NCBI GenBank assembly: GCA_025331565.1
Contig: JAFREQ010000061.1
Coordinates: forward strand, 2,757,501-2,821,500
Source: Holacanthus passer
Taxonomy: Eukaryota > Chordata > Actinopteri > Pomacanthidae
Length of the DNA: 64,000 nt
Direction of reading: 5' to 3'
The notes under the pieces were generated by a model, which was given only the letters and a program-made list of their open reading frames with translations, did not search any database and had not been told where the DNA came from. Made by a program: the position numbers and the translations under genes. The first letter of the stretch is position 1; every line of letters begins with the position of its first letter. Positions 22,173 to 34,427 of the stretch are shown one piece after another.

Positions 22173-25100
22173 TGGGAGGCAGGAATGTGATGACAGGACA
22201 CTTTAAGGGTGATTCTGTTCAAGGGCACGTCACTCTGTCACTGACAACACTTTAATCCTGATCAAGGTGTCTGACTGGTCGCTGCTCGCTCTCTCCCCCA
22301 GCGCTTCGCTCTAACCTATATACAGTATATACAGTAAAGCACAAGAGGTGCCTGTTTGTGATTAGTGATGATTTCGACGAGCTGATGGTGATGGTTGGAA
22401 TTCGAATTGTAAGATAATTACAAAAACACGAATCCTAGTCAATAATGACAAGGATTTATATAAACCAGTATTTTGATTGTGTGTCTGTATATGTTCGCAA
22501 GAGATTCTGCACGTGTGCATGTGAAATCGCTGGCGACGACGGGCGAATGTGTGTGTGCGTTTACGTGCATGTGTGTGGTACATTATACGTTTGTGTGTAA
22601 GCAGGCGTAGAGGGGGGCATAAAATATGAAGGATAATTACCAGGAAGAGGTTGGGACGCAGATGAAAGGCCTCGTATTGATTCTTGAAAGGACCTGACAG
22701 CTCGCCTGAATGTTTTATTTCCTCTGCATTGTTTGTTTTGCATATAAAGGATTCCATTTTCTTGTGAATTTTGATTGCAGTAAAGACGGCACACCCTCTG
22801 CCTGCTGAGGGGAGGACAAGAGCTGTGTTAACTGTTTAGAGACAGAAAAGGGATGTGGGATGGTTGTGACCCCTGCAGCGGGACCTCTACCTGTCAAATC
22901 ACCGACAACCAGAGGGAGATGACAGACGTGCAGAGATGTATGAAAATGGGCCGAAACAAAGAAAGAAAACATTGTTGGGAGGTGGAAGCAGAGACACCAG
23001 GTCCCCACATATTCCCTCAGAAGCTACGCAGCTTCTTTCTGCTTTTACATATCATGAGAGAGCGCAGAATCCTGTGACACAGACACAGATATACACACGT
23101 TTAGGTAATGAAAAGTCAAGCGTGAAAACATGGATCCGGATCTGGTGAGCCCACCGTGAGCGCTGGAATGCATCGGCGTGTAGCGTCCCGGCCCAATGTA
23201 AACAGCCAGCACACGTGTGTGCATGCCTTCCTCCACTAAAGCTGCTTTCCATTTCCCCCTGGTGCCCATTTCTCCTCATTCAGACCTTTGTTCCGCCAGC
23301 TACCACAGATGCAATCCCACCACAGGATTTCATACACAAACACAGCATTCGGATCCCCCGCCTGCAGCCCGCCCCTCTCCGAGTCCAGCTGTCCTCACCA
23401 TCAGCTTGTGAAGAAAGCAGTCTGGGCTTTAGGTGAATCTCACTCACACAAGGAGTCAGATCAGCAAAATCATTTTATACCCTGCACATTTAAAGACAGA
23501 AGAAGAAAGTGTATTTTCTGAGCAGATCTGTTCCAATAGTTTTTGTACCTTATTGGATTCTATGTTTAGAAACTCTCTTCTGTCTATAGGTTTTTCAAAA
23601 AGCTTTTGGAAAATTAAAAGGTCAGTTTACCCAAATTGCAATAAAATGAATTGAGCTTACTCCTTGGCTCCTGGCCAAATCTTGGTTTTACTTTCAAACA
23701 AACTGAAGGGAGATTTATCAGAAGAATTAAAATTTAAAAACTAAATGCTGTGAGTCTTTACAGAAACAAAGTCCTGGTTAATCAGGATAATCCACAGACC
23801 TCACAGCACTTTTCATCTGAAAGAAAATAGTAAAAACTCATTTGCTTCTGGTAACAAATCTTAATCATTAAATTTAATGTATAAAGTTAGAACTTTACGT
23901 GAAAACAGCTGCCAGTTCAGTCTTTCTGAGAATCCAGATGTTTAACGTAGCTCGCTTTCTTACCAGAGACAGTGGCTCGGCTGCAGCAGCCGGCTATAGG
24001 GATGAAAATAGCTCTGCCTGCTTGGTTGTAAAACAATACTTGATTGCATTAAATCACATTTTATTTAAACATGGAGACATCATAAAATTACAATGAATTG
24101 CTGTTTTATTTATATCTACTCCCTAATCATTTCCAGATTGGATTTGCAGGCCTTTGTACCATAATACATATGCAATACTGTATTGATCTTCAAAGGAAAT
24201 TCTACTTTTGCTTATGCAGCAGGGTCAAAGGTCGGGGTCAGTCACGGCACGGTGCCTCTCGAGCTGATGAGGATTCGGTATCTTTCTCAAGAAGGCTTCA
24301 GAGAGACGCTCCCCAACATGGAGCGTATAGATGGTTTCTCAGGGTAAAGTATTTTCTCTTTACGCACCAAGACACGGCGACGTGGATGCGTGTGCTGTTC
24401 TCAGCGGAATCTACCTTCACTTCCACACTGTGGCTGTTACTAAACTCAATCTTGTAATACAGACTAGTAAACTTAAGAATTCTGCACCAGCTTGTTGTGG
24501 GTTTAATACACAGCTGGGTGATGTGCAAATGGAGCAGAGCAGTTTGAGAGGAAGTGCAGCACACAGGATAATCCAGCCAGACATCTGCTATCAAAAGTTC
24601 TGCAACATAAAATCTCAAAATCACGCATTTACTTGTCAGCATTCAGTTTATCTTCTACCACATATTCATATTTAAATTTGTTCACTATCTAAAAAAATCT
24701 GTTGAATATGTTTTATTTTCACTCCGTTCTGAGGATATTTAGAAATTAAATTAAGCAATAAAAATGATGAGAAGACGTTCAACAGCTGACAGAAAGAAAA
24801 CAACCGGGATGAAAGTGAGCTGAGGGACGACAGCCTCTGTTCTTCGTGCAGATCTATTTCAGCCTGGTGAAACGCAGGAACATACTGTGTGACATACCCT
24901 GTACTTCCTCTGAGCCTGATCCCCGCCTGAAGGATACATGTATCATGTTGATGCACATTTTTTTGTGCTTACACGTACTTTTTCATGTTTCTACTTCACA
25001 CCCCCTGATTTCGCTGCAACCTCTCATATAGTTAAATTCCTAACACACACTTAACCAACAGTTCCGCCATCTGAAATGTCACTCCTCATCCCACTGTCAC

Positions 25101-28100
25101 CCCCATTTCAAACCATCACCCCCATCAGTGCCATTTTGCTCCTGGGCTGAAAAGCAATTGAAACAATTTTCTTGCAGAGAATTATTGTCCTTAATTGCAA
25201 TGAAGGGCACATTTTCCCATCATTCCTTGGGAGTTTTTTTTCTCTCTCTCTGGGTGGAAATGTAGGCATTGCCACTGAGCGTGGGCTCTCTGAAAGGGGT
25301 CATAATTACATCCTTCAGTATGCTTGCCATCGGCAAGGATTTTACGCCTCATAATTATTAAATGGCAGATTCACTCTGTGTGTGTGTGTGAGTGTGTGGC
25401 AGCTTGCGCGTGCGTGTGTTCGCATGTGTTAAAATGCAGGGTGAAAAGAGTTTGAATTTGTTCTCCAACGAAAGATTGAGAAGAGGCTGCTTGTGTATTC
25501 TGTGCACACACTTGCCAAAAGTTCTCCCTGGTGAGAGTTCAAAGAAAGTCTGCGGCACTGTTCACTTGTTTCTATCTCACTAATGTTTCGCCAATCACAC
25601 TCAGCATTATTGGCTGTCACCGATGTAAACAATGCACGAATAGCATCAGAGCCATTTATCTGTTTCAAGACGCACAGCAAATTGATTTCAAGTATATAAT
25701 ATTATTATGGAAGAAGAACAGAATAGAATCCCGAATAGATAGATTATTTTGTAATTGTTATTGAGACATTAGTAATTCATATTTGAGATGGCAGGCAGAG
25801 TGCCATCCTAACAAGATAAGCTCCAGTCTGCTCAACTTTCCTCTTTCAGCATCATTTCCATATCATAATTATATTGTCTCATTCACAGCTGAGATAACAT
25901 CCCACACTCTACATTCCTAATCTCCCTCCCATCTCTGCCTCTCTCCTTGTTGTCTTGGGTGGCTGTTACAAACTTTACACCAGAAAAAAGAAATGGCCAT
26001 CTTAGAAAGTGATTTTGTCTTGTGTTGTATCTGTAAAGACAACTCTCCTAATTTCTGTTGCATTGCTAAAAAAAAAAAAAACCCTTTTAAACAAATTAAA
26101 CAAGAAAACATAATGATCACTCTAATCAGCAACTAAATGCATTATTGAAACATACATTTAGACTAAAAACAACAGTCAATTTTTTTGGGAAAAAAATACA
26201 ATTGTCAGATTTTTTTTTTTTTGCCACAGATTCAATCTCAGCATCCGTCCCTTCGCTGCTCCTCTCCTTTGATATAATAACGCTGGAGATGATAATTGAT
26301 TGGCGCTCATCACAGACCTGGCTCGGGTCCACTCCTCATTTCACTCCTCCAGGAATTCATTACGCAAAGATAGCATTTTACTTTATCATAACCAACAGGA
26401 GAGTAAACAATTAGACTGCGTCATCATACTCGCACTCCTGCTAATTGTTTTATTCCACAAACTCTATATATATCTGACATAAACGTGGATACATAATGAC
26501 AATCCCCATACACGCTGCTAATTACTCTTTTTCCATCTAGTTACTGTAGTGTCCACTGTCTGTGCTTACACGTTCCCCCAGTGAGAGCTATTAGAAGTAA
26601 TTAGAAGAAAGCTCCGCACCTTTGTCGGGGATGAGTGGAGATTATGTACTGGTGGGAAGCAACAACATCTGCAACCAAAGACTCACTGAGTTTATTAGTG
26701 AACTTAAAAATGAGTGAACATGGAAATATCAGTATGTATTTTCTTCTTTGTGGATTTGGGAGGGTAGCTGGTAAAAGTCTGGAAAATCTTTTTCACAAAA
26801 AAGACCAAGCACCTGGTTTCATGTGTCATTTATTGTTTAACTGCCTGCAGATTTTAGACATTATAGATGCCTTATTGGACATCTGTCATCCTTTTTTGTG
26901 GAATAAAGTGCTCTTGCAGTTGTATATATTTTTAAAATTTGCTCTTTTTGTGAGGGAACTACGCTGTCAGGTATTTTGCTTTTGTGACCAACTTTGTTTC
27001 TTCTTCCCGTCTAATTCAGTGAGAACAGGAGCATAACACAAAAGAGACTGAATGCACTCATACAGTGAACGTACACTCTATAATTAAATACCTGATCTCT
27101 CAAAAATGCAGACACCAACATGTCTGTCTTGGGCCTTAACCATCCCAAAATAATAAAAGCAAATATAAAAGTAAAATACTTAATAAATAAATGAATAAAT
27201 AAAATTAGACAAAGATGGAAATATGCTTTTGCAAAAAAAGGCTTTGAGATTGTTGTAGTGTTGTTAGTGACTACTTTTCTCTCAAAAGCACGTTTGTAGT
27301 TTGTAGCTTTATCTATATTCAAACTGGCCTCCTAAACATTGTTTTTTACATTGTGATGATTTAAATGTTCGTGCACTCTCCTCTCATACAACAGCACTGC
27401 AGAGCAAATAGGTGCACTCACGTGTTTTTGCATGCACACGAGCTAATCCCTTTTTTTTTTTAAAAAGAGATCAAGATCTCTTTTGCAGGCGAGACCAGTG
27501 CACAACAAAAGCAAAAATGCTTTTACACTAATGAAGCATAGACAAGGAAAATCTAGACACACATGAGACAACATATTTAAGAAAACAATGACAAGTGACA
27601 TTCAGGATGTTGTACAAAAGAGCCACACGGTGAGAAAGCTTTAGCTCAAGTGCACAACATATAGGGCAATAATTGCAGACCTGTCCTCAACAGGTCCACT
27701 TAAATTGTGTTGCTTTTATTTGCACCTGATCTGAACTGCAACTTGGTGAATCTGCAGGTTGTCAGTGAAGGTGCAGTTGACTCTGTGTGTTGGCCACCCT
27801 GTAAAAATGCCACCTTGCAGCAGAAGTAAAGTCCCTGAGCTGCAGGAGTTTACCCACAAACAGGAAACAATTCCAATGCTCTTATTATTATTTTCAATGT
27901 CAATTGAAGAAGAAGTCTGACTCTCGTGTCTCTGGGGAAAACCAAACATCTCCTGCAAAAACTTTCCCTCTCTTCTGCCGAGCGGGTGTCGAAAACGCCC
28001 TGTTTAGTCTCGTTCTATTTCTTCACAAACATGCATTTTCTGGTGAAAAGGAGGAATCAAGACTTTTCAGTTGTCTCGCTGGAAACAGACACCTGAGTTG

Positions 28101-28625
28101 GAAAGTGGGAGAGAAGTTGAGCTGTTAGATCTCAGTAGCATACGCTCCCCTGGGGAAAGCCACAGCTCAGGGTACTCATCCTACGCCGCTGTGGAGCTGG
28201 CTTAAAATACTGTTGTCACATAGCGATCACAGGCTTCCACTGATGGTACACAAATAGTCCCCTTGCAAAGCTCTTAAAAGCCCATTAGACGTCACCAGGC
28301 GCGGCGCTGAAGATGCCAGTGCTAAGTGCTCCTGATGCCAAAGGGAACGCATGAAGACAGACCTGATGCAGAACAATTCATGTTTTCACCTGTTTTCCCC
28401 TTCCATCTGAATGTTTGTTGACTTTTTAGCTCATTTTATGCGGTAAATATCTAAGAGAGTGGCAGCAAATCTCAGATCAGGGTGTGACACGTCTTCATGT
28501 TCACAGTGCGACGCAGATGTTGAGCTGGTGAAAACTGAATCCTCCCGAGTGTTTCACTCTCTGCTGTCAGGTAATGTCTCAGAGCGTCACAGCGAGAGTT
28601 GGGTGTGATCCTGCACAGGTGGAGG
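22173..28625. other. Non-coding stretch with several enhancer-like islands
   Basis: No gene is recognised. Non-repetitive, TAAT-bearing islands lie at about 22620-22760, 25170-25360, 25560-25770 and 26280-26470. A short (GT)n lies at 25376-25398, and A or T runs at 26068-26081 and 26210-26222. An A/T-rich AAAT-type patch lies at 27180-27205. A direct 9-bp repeat TATATACAG occurs twice near 22318-22336. Confidence 0.4.
22727..22743 (+). promoter_or_regulatory. Adjacent SOX-like and POU-like motifs
   Basis: CATTGTT (SOX core) at 22727-22733 is followed three bases later by TTTGCAT (octamer-type POU core) at 22737-22743, within non-repetitive DNA. The POU half is reversed relative to the textbook SOX-OCT composite. 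Binding is not demonstrated. Confidence 0.3.
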
Positions 28626-28739
28626 TCAGTCGTGACCATCGACGTCAGGGAGGAAGCCGCTGGTGAAGTTCTGCATGAGAGGAAACAACTGTTAACATGT
28701 TCTTGTTGAGTTCTTTATGCAGTATGTGAAAGCTAAATA

Positions 28740-28753
28740 GTGCCATCTGGTGA
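28740..28753 (-). promoter_or_regulatory. CTCF-like motif
   Basis: On the minus strand TCACCAGATGGCAC fits the core consensus CCASYAGRKGGCRS at 13 of 14 positions by eye. Candidate insulator or loop anchor. The motif alone predicts occupancy only moderately. Confidence 0.45.
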
Positions 28754-30494
28754 CTTTTGAGAATCAGGTGGCAAAAGCCAGAAGATAATTAAAGCGATAA
28801 TGTAAAGTAATAATAATGATGATGAAGAGAATTAAACCAGAGACTTCATATGAAGAACATAGCTCAGTGCTAATGTAATTGTGCACGTTATAAATCTGTA
28901 ATTTAGGCAAATAACGAATGCACTATTTCAACTGAAAACAGGTGTTGTGTCTAATTAGCACGAGTCTCAAACCTTCACGCAGCAGAGCATCTCTTATCAA
29001 CTGTTTATGTTACGACGACTTTTTTGAAATACAAATTCGCCGATGCTAAAAAAGATCATTCAAGTCGGTAGGTTTGGAGGAAAAAAGAGAAAGCAATAAG
29101 AGGCAGAGGTGAAAATGTGAGAAGCTGGAGAGCGGAGTGGGAGGAGGAAGAGGAGGAGTGGGGGGGTAAACAGCATGTGTGCGCTCGGTGCTCGGAGAAG
29201 TAGGTGAGGATAAATGGAGAGCAGAACTCTGTTTGAGTGTGAGAATGCGTTGGCAGCCTCGGGAGCTCAGTGATCACTCCTCCAAACGGTTGCTGTGGGG
29301 ATTGTGGCTCCTGGAAGTGGAAAAACTAACAGGTTCTAAAGAGGCGCGAGCCCAGAGGGAGGGAAACAGTGCTTACAGCAAAGGATCGGCCCAGCCAGTG
29401 CCTCTAATTGCACTTCATTATCTCATATTGATTTAATTAGCAGCTGCCTTGCCTTGTGTGCTCAGGGTTATGGTATGCCTTCAAACAAAAGATGCATATA
29501 CTCCGCTGTATTGGAGCCGACTCAATAAAGCATGTCATATGACAACACTTAGCTGTGTCACTATAATTACCCTCATGCGATCCAGCGCACACAGACACAA
29601 ATAAATATGTGTTTCGACCACAGGCCACAAAGCCGGTCTTGAAGAACAGCAGGTCAAAGAGTTGAAACACACACTGCACAGAGCTGGAGTCAAGCATCCT
29701 GTTTGCTCTCTCAGTAAATTGGTGTGCCATAAACATTTAAATAGAAAATATCTGAAAGGATGCTTCTTAGTTTTTCTGCTGCAGTTGTAGAGTCAGCGTC
29801 ATGAAGCCTTTTTATGTAATTATAGGCCAGTTTTTTTTTACAGACATATGCAAAGTGTGTAACTGTCAAACAAACATATGAAAATGTGCATTAGCAAAAA
29901 TACTCTCCGACGTCAGAAGGTGAATACATTAAAATAATTGTCTCAATGGGTTCAGTTGTCCTGCTCTGCCATTACAGTGACTTCTGCTGACCACACGGAC
30001 TTCTGTGTTTACATCAGAGCTTTAAAAAGGCGAAGGCACAAAAGAGCACTATTAACACGGTGAATGGGTCACACAGACGGACGAAGAGGATGAGAGAGAT
30101 GATCCCGGGCTGCAGGTGGAAATGTTGCACGTATATAACCTGCGTAGGAAAACAACAGTTGCGTGTGGTGGCGAGAGACAGAAATAGACGAGGACAAGGT
30201 GCGAGCGTGTGAAGACGGGGTGGAATTGACAGCTGAGCGAGCGCTTTTGAATCAATGGAGGCTTCTTCTGAAGATGAAGGAAGAACGCTCCTAAAATCCT
30301 GTGTCGATCAGATGGCGATCAGGTGGAGGAGGCACAAAATTCTGCAGAGACACTCAGGATGTCTGTCTTTAATGATCCAAGCAGTTTTGAACACAGTCGT
30401 CTTTGTAATATAACTTTGCAATTTTTCCTCCCCAACATGCATCAATCTGTGCCGTATGACAACCAACTGGAGGGAGATCTGCAAAATGTGGTTA

Positions 30495-30680
30495 ACATTG
30501 TGAAACAGTCACAATTTAGTTAGGTTTAGGAAAAGATTTTTTTTTGGTTAAAATGAGTATGTCAGATGTAACTTAGGTAACGTTAACATACATTATAGTT
30601 AAAATAACTCGACCTTTATACTCACCTGACTCCCTCCGTCATAATAACTACGACCCCCAGAGGTTGCCGCCTTAAAATAA
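30495..30680. repeat. Dispersed relative of the 17.3-18.4 kb repeat
   Basis: GTGAAACAGTCACAATTTAG (from about 30500) resembles the arm motif of units A and B. It is followed at once by GTTAGGTTTAGGAAAAGATT and GGTTAAAATGAG, the same type of module found in the centre of those units, then by a CCCCCAGAGGTTGCCGCC end. This arrangement is familiar from teleost dispersed repeats. There is no coding capacity. Confidence 0.5.
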
Positions 30681-31854
30681 ACATTAATATGGTTGTTAAT
30701 AAGCTGCTTCCATATACAGCTGTTTTTCTGGCAAGGACGGGCTGAAAATTCTGTTTTTTTAATACCTGCTAAATATCTTAAAGTTGTGTTTTACTTATCA
30801 AACAGAGCAGCCGGCAGAGGACGGATCTAACAAAGGAGCCCAAATTTATTTCATATCCGCAGACTTCCCTGATTGTCGCAGCCTTTTGAACGCCCTTGTC
30901 TCTGCCTCTTTGACACGGCCCCTTTGAAGACTCAGATGTACTGGTGGAATGAATGAACAGTTCAAATCAGTAACAGGGTTTAAAAAGGGGGTTAGCTCGA
31001 CTTCACCTCGCCGCTTTTCATCCGGCAGACGTGCCGTCTTTTAGCAGCTCCGTCCTCTATCGGCTCGTCCACCGGAACCAAAGCCGCGGTCCCTCCTGTC
31101 GTCTTCTGACCTTTAACCTCTCTAACTTACCTCACGGCTGTCTTATCTTTATTCTTATCTGCCTTTATTCGACTCATTTTTGCACGAGAATCTCGCTGCG
31201 CAAATCGCTATGTGGAGCAAATTCAAAGAGTCTGAGGTTCACAGGGAAAGAAGGGAAGTGAGGGAATGGAGACGGCAAATAAAAAACAGCACTGGTTAGC
31301 AGAGAGTGCAGCGCGGAGTGGAAAGCCCCGGCAGCAATCTGCTAGCACTTAGAGTGAAAGCAGCCCGGGGTCAGAATCTAAAGCCAAAGACTTACACACA
31401 GACAATTTCAGCCACTTGAAATTGTTAAATAAATAACAGTTGCCTAGAAAGGGCTGGAGAAGGTATGACTCCCTCCTTCTCTTTGCATTCTTTCTATACA
31501 TTTCCTCCACTTTCTCCACTTTTCTCCTCTTGGCATAACTTCTCCTCGAGTGTGTTCCTGTCTTCTGTCTCTCTCTGCTGGCTTGGCACACGGAGGCAGA
31601 GATAGATGGATGGACTTGGCAGGCGCACATAGCCAGCCTGGTAATGTGAGAAAATCTGGTGCCAATACAGAGATGGTACAGATGGACATGACATGTTGCT
31701 GTCTTCTGTTTTTGTCTAATATTTCTATATTCTTTCCACGTCTGTCTTCTCACATGTGTTTAAACACATACTCGGATGGTTCTTGCAGGGGTCTTTGCTC
31801 ATATAGGCTGAGAATTGGCCATTAGGGTATATGTTCAAAGGACAAATCATCAAC

Positions 31855-32230
31855 GGCTAATTAACAATTATTAACTGTTCTGCTGTGAAAGAAGACAAAT
31901 TATCATAAATTACTGCCTAATTAAAATGTGATTGCTGGCTCAATAGTTATAAATCATTAATTTTTAACACCCTTATCACATGCGGACGGAACCAATTCAA
32001 CAAAAGGTCTATTAGACCGAAATGAATTCGCCGGTTTCTTTCAACACACACCCCACTTTCTGCTCCTCTCTCCCACTGCAGTCATTAGCCATAATTACTC
32101 TATGTAACACATTGGCTTTATCCATAGATATTAAAGAACAATTAAACCACAGCCTAATTGCATTAAGTGAAGTCTTGTGTTGTGGCTGCCCAATCTTAAA
32201 CTCTATACATGCAATTAGTGCTCAGAGATG
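31855..32230. promoter_or_regulatory. Candidate TAAT-dense enhancer
   Basis: About twenty TAAT or ATTA homeodomain cores occur in some 370 bp, including GCTAATTAAC, CCTAATTAAAATG, ATCATTAATTTTT, CATAATTACT, CCTAATTGCATTAAG and GCAATTAGTG. A short palindrome GGTCTATTAGACC lies at 32006-32018. The DNA is non-repetitive, not a simple AT tract, and lacks a recognisable protein. Enhancers of developmental genes often look like this; conservation could not be checked. Confidence 0.4.
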
Positions 32231-33915
32231 TGCGGGTATACTGAGGTAACCAACCGAGCAAGTGTGAAGAAACTAAAATGCAACGATGGAAGAACGACTC
32301 AGATCCTTTAAAGAAGCATTAATAAAAATGTAACAATGCCTACAGAAAGTCTTAATTGCATTACATACAGCATTTATCTATTTATTTCAGCATGTTTTTT
32401 TATCTGCGGATCAATTTTAATTTTTGCAAAGGAGCAATGGAACAAGAAGGAGCAGCCACGATGAGCTGAAGGAAACTTACCTGAGCTAAAACTACTCACA
32501 ACGAGCTCAGCATGAAATCAGATCAGCGCTGACATTCACTGACCTCTTTATTAGAACAACATCAGTTGGTTTGGCTGCACCTTAAACACATACATCAGCC
32601 GCCCTTCTGTCGTATTTCTGACAAAGTACCTGCTGCAAGTATTTGCAGTAGTAAACTGCTGTAATCGCAGTAACCACAGGTGTCACCATATCAACCAGGA
32701 CTGAAATCTTTAGGATTACATGTTTAAAGTGTCAAAATTAAAAGTACCTGTTGCAGAAAAAACATATTCCATTCCTTGACTGTGTAAGTAGTAGAAGTAC
32801 AAGTACATGATGCCATCAAAAGTTCTGCTACGTACGTACGTGCCTATGTATTCAGTTTTTGTTTTTTTCACTTTTCTCAAATTATTGCTGTTTGTATAAT
32901 GAATTTGGCCATAAGTAGTTATTCAAATAAGGGCTTACAGGTGAAAATTTCTCTTTTGTGGAACTGCCAATAACTCATCATCATCTTAAACTTGACACGG
33001 GAGCCATTGGTTTAGTCATTAATGTTAATAAAATATATTCTATTCGCCCATCAAATGTTTTTAATGTAAACTCTTGATATGAAAAGTAACGTGTAACTAA
33101 AGCTGTCAGATAAATGTAGTGAAGCAAAAAAGCTCCTACCTCAACATTGTTCTACTAATTATCATATTTGAGTAAGTTACTTTCCATCAATGTTAGAATG
33201 TTAATAAATGTCCTGTAATCACTAAGATGACTTTTTTTTTTTATTACAAAGATTCAGTTCACATCCTCAGTCGCCTTTATGTTCAACTATTATCTCCCTC
33301 CTCCAAGTCCAACATCCTCTCCACATGCGTGTTGTGTATTTGTTGTCCCAGGGCTCCAGTTTGTAGGATTTTTCTGTCTATTTTCCTCTGCCTTCGATCC
33401 CTCATCCTCCTCTCTGTAACAAGCTACCTCTGGGCCCGGCGAGGTGAGCAGAGGTGAGGTTGCGGGGGGAGAGGTGTATTGTTTGGAGCTGCTTCCGACT
33501 GACATCCTGGTAAATGGGTAAATGTGCACTCTCATCCATATTCCAGCAACCCAGGCAGAGGCATTTGGCCAGAGCATGGCTGGGGCCAGGATATGAAATA
33601 TTAAAAGGATAAAGTGAAAGGTGGAGTACCCAGAGGGCCTCGGACAGTTAAACAGCTCTTTGTGTAGATGCGTCTTCGCTGCCCGTATCCCTACCTGGCA
33701 TCGACCTCTGTGGGAGGCTGGGATTTCAGCGAGCCTGCATTGTGTACTTCAGCCAAGGTCAGCACACAGTACACCAAGTTAGCATCAAACTGTGCACTAT
33801 GATCAGCTCTTACCATCCTAGAGCACCACCAATGATGGGCCATGTTCACAGCTCGCAAACAAATCAATAACTCTGTGGATTGCATGACTGGAGAAGAGAC
33901 AGTGAGCTGGGGAAG

Positions 33916-33917
<2 letters not shown>
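32231..33917. other. Non-coding stretch
   Basis: No gene is recognised. It contains a degenerate repeat (32700-33200), a (TACG)n-like palindromic patch at 32829-32841 and a T run at about 33230-33242. Confidence 0.45.
32700..33200. repeat. Degenerate AAGTA-type dispersed repeat
   Basis: Scattered words such as AAAAGTACCTG, GTAAGTAGTAGAAGTACAAG, ATGTAGTGAAGCAAAAAAG and GAGTAAGTTACTTTCC recur in a well-known teleost dispersed repeat family rich in AAGTAC and GTACTT. The copy is old, and I could not define boundaries or terminal repeats. Confidence 0.35.

Positions 33918-33953
<36 letters not shown>
33918..33953. repeat. Poly(A) run, 36 bases
   Basis: The longest homopolymer in the window. No retroposed gene body or target-site duplication was seen next to it. 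Confidence 0.95.
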
Positions 33954-33955
<2 letters not shown>

Positions 33956-34393
33956 GAAAGATGGAGCGCTTTCCAGTTTTTTTTTTTCCCAGCCTCACTT
34001 GGCAGGATAAAACCCAGCCTGCTGTTCGACTGGTTGTGCGCCAAGTAGGGACTCAGATATATCAGATTTCAATTAACCACAGTTCATGAGGGCCATCCAC
34101 AGAGGTGACATGGCCCTCACACTCTCCATCCCCTGCTTAGTTGCAGCCCCAGGGAGGAGGTAATGAGATGGCTTTCTATCTGCTTCTCCATCTCCTCTCT
34201 CTTTCAGGAGGCAGCCTGGCACTCAGGGGGCCGAGGGGGCCTGTTGACACCTAGGGCAGGTGCTTGGCCCATTTGGCTCTGGCCTGCAGCCTCCGAGCAT
34301 GTTTGGCTTGCAGTGGCCACACAATTTGCCCCTCTGGACTGCTCTAGGGGGGTAGATAACGAATAGTCTGAATGCAGGTTTGTGCAGGTGCAA

Positions 34394-34395
<2 letters not shown>

Positions 34396-34424
<29 letters not shown>
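34396..34424. repeat. (GT)n microsatellite
   Basis: About fourteen uninterrupted GT units. Confidence 0.95.

Positions 34425-34427
<3 letters not shown>

Larger units (their letters stand above)
28671..31854. other. Non-coding stretch
   Basis: No gene is confirmed. It contains a CTCF-like motif (28740), a purine-rich patch with a run of seven G near 29160, a non-repetitive island at about 29395-29480 with TTGATTTAATTAGCAG, and a teleost repeat fragment (30495-30680). Frames across 31349-31753 show no recognisable product. Confidence 0.45.

Noticed and set aside
33918..33953. 36-base poly(A) as the tail of a processed pseudogene
   Set aside because: No gene-like body upstream and no flanking target duplication.
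34163..34366. Strong acceptor-like string at about 34208 followed by a Gly-Pro-rich reading, possibly an exon of the 22-kb candidate
   Set aside because: The phase that gives RGPRGP stops after 15 codons and is not in Gly-X-Y register; most likely chance.
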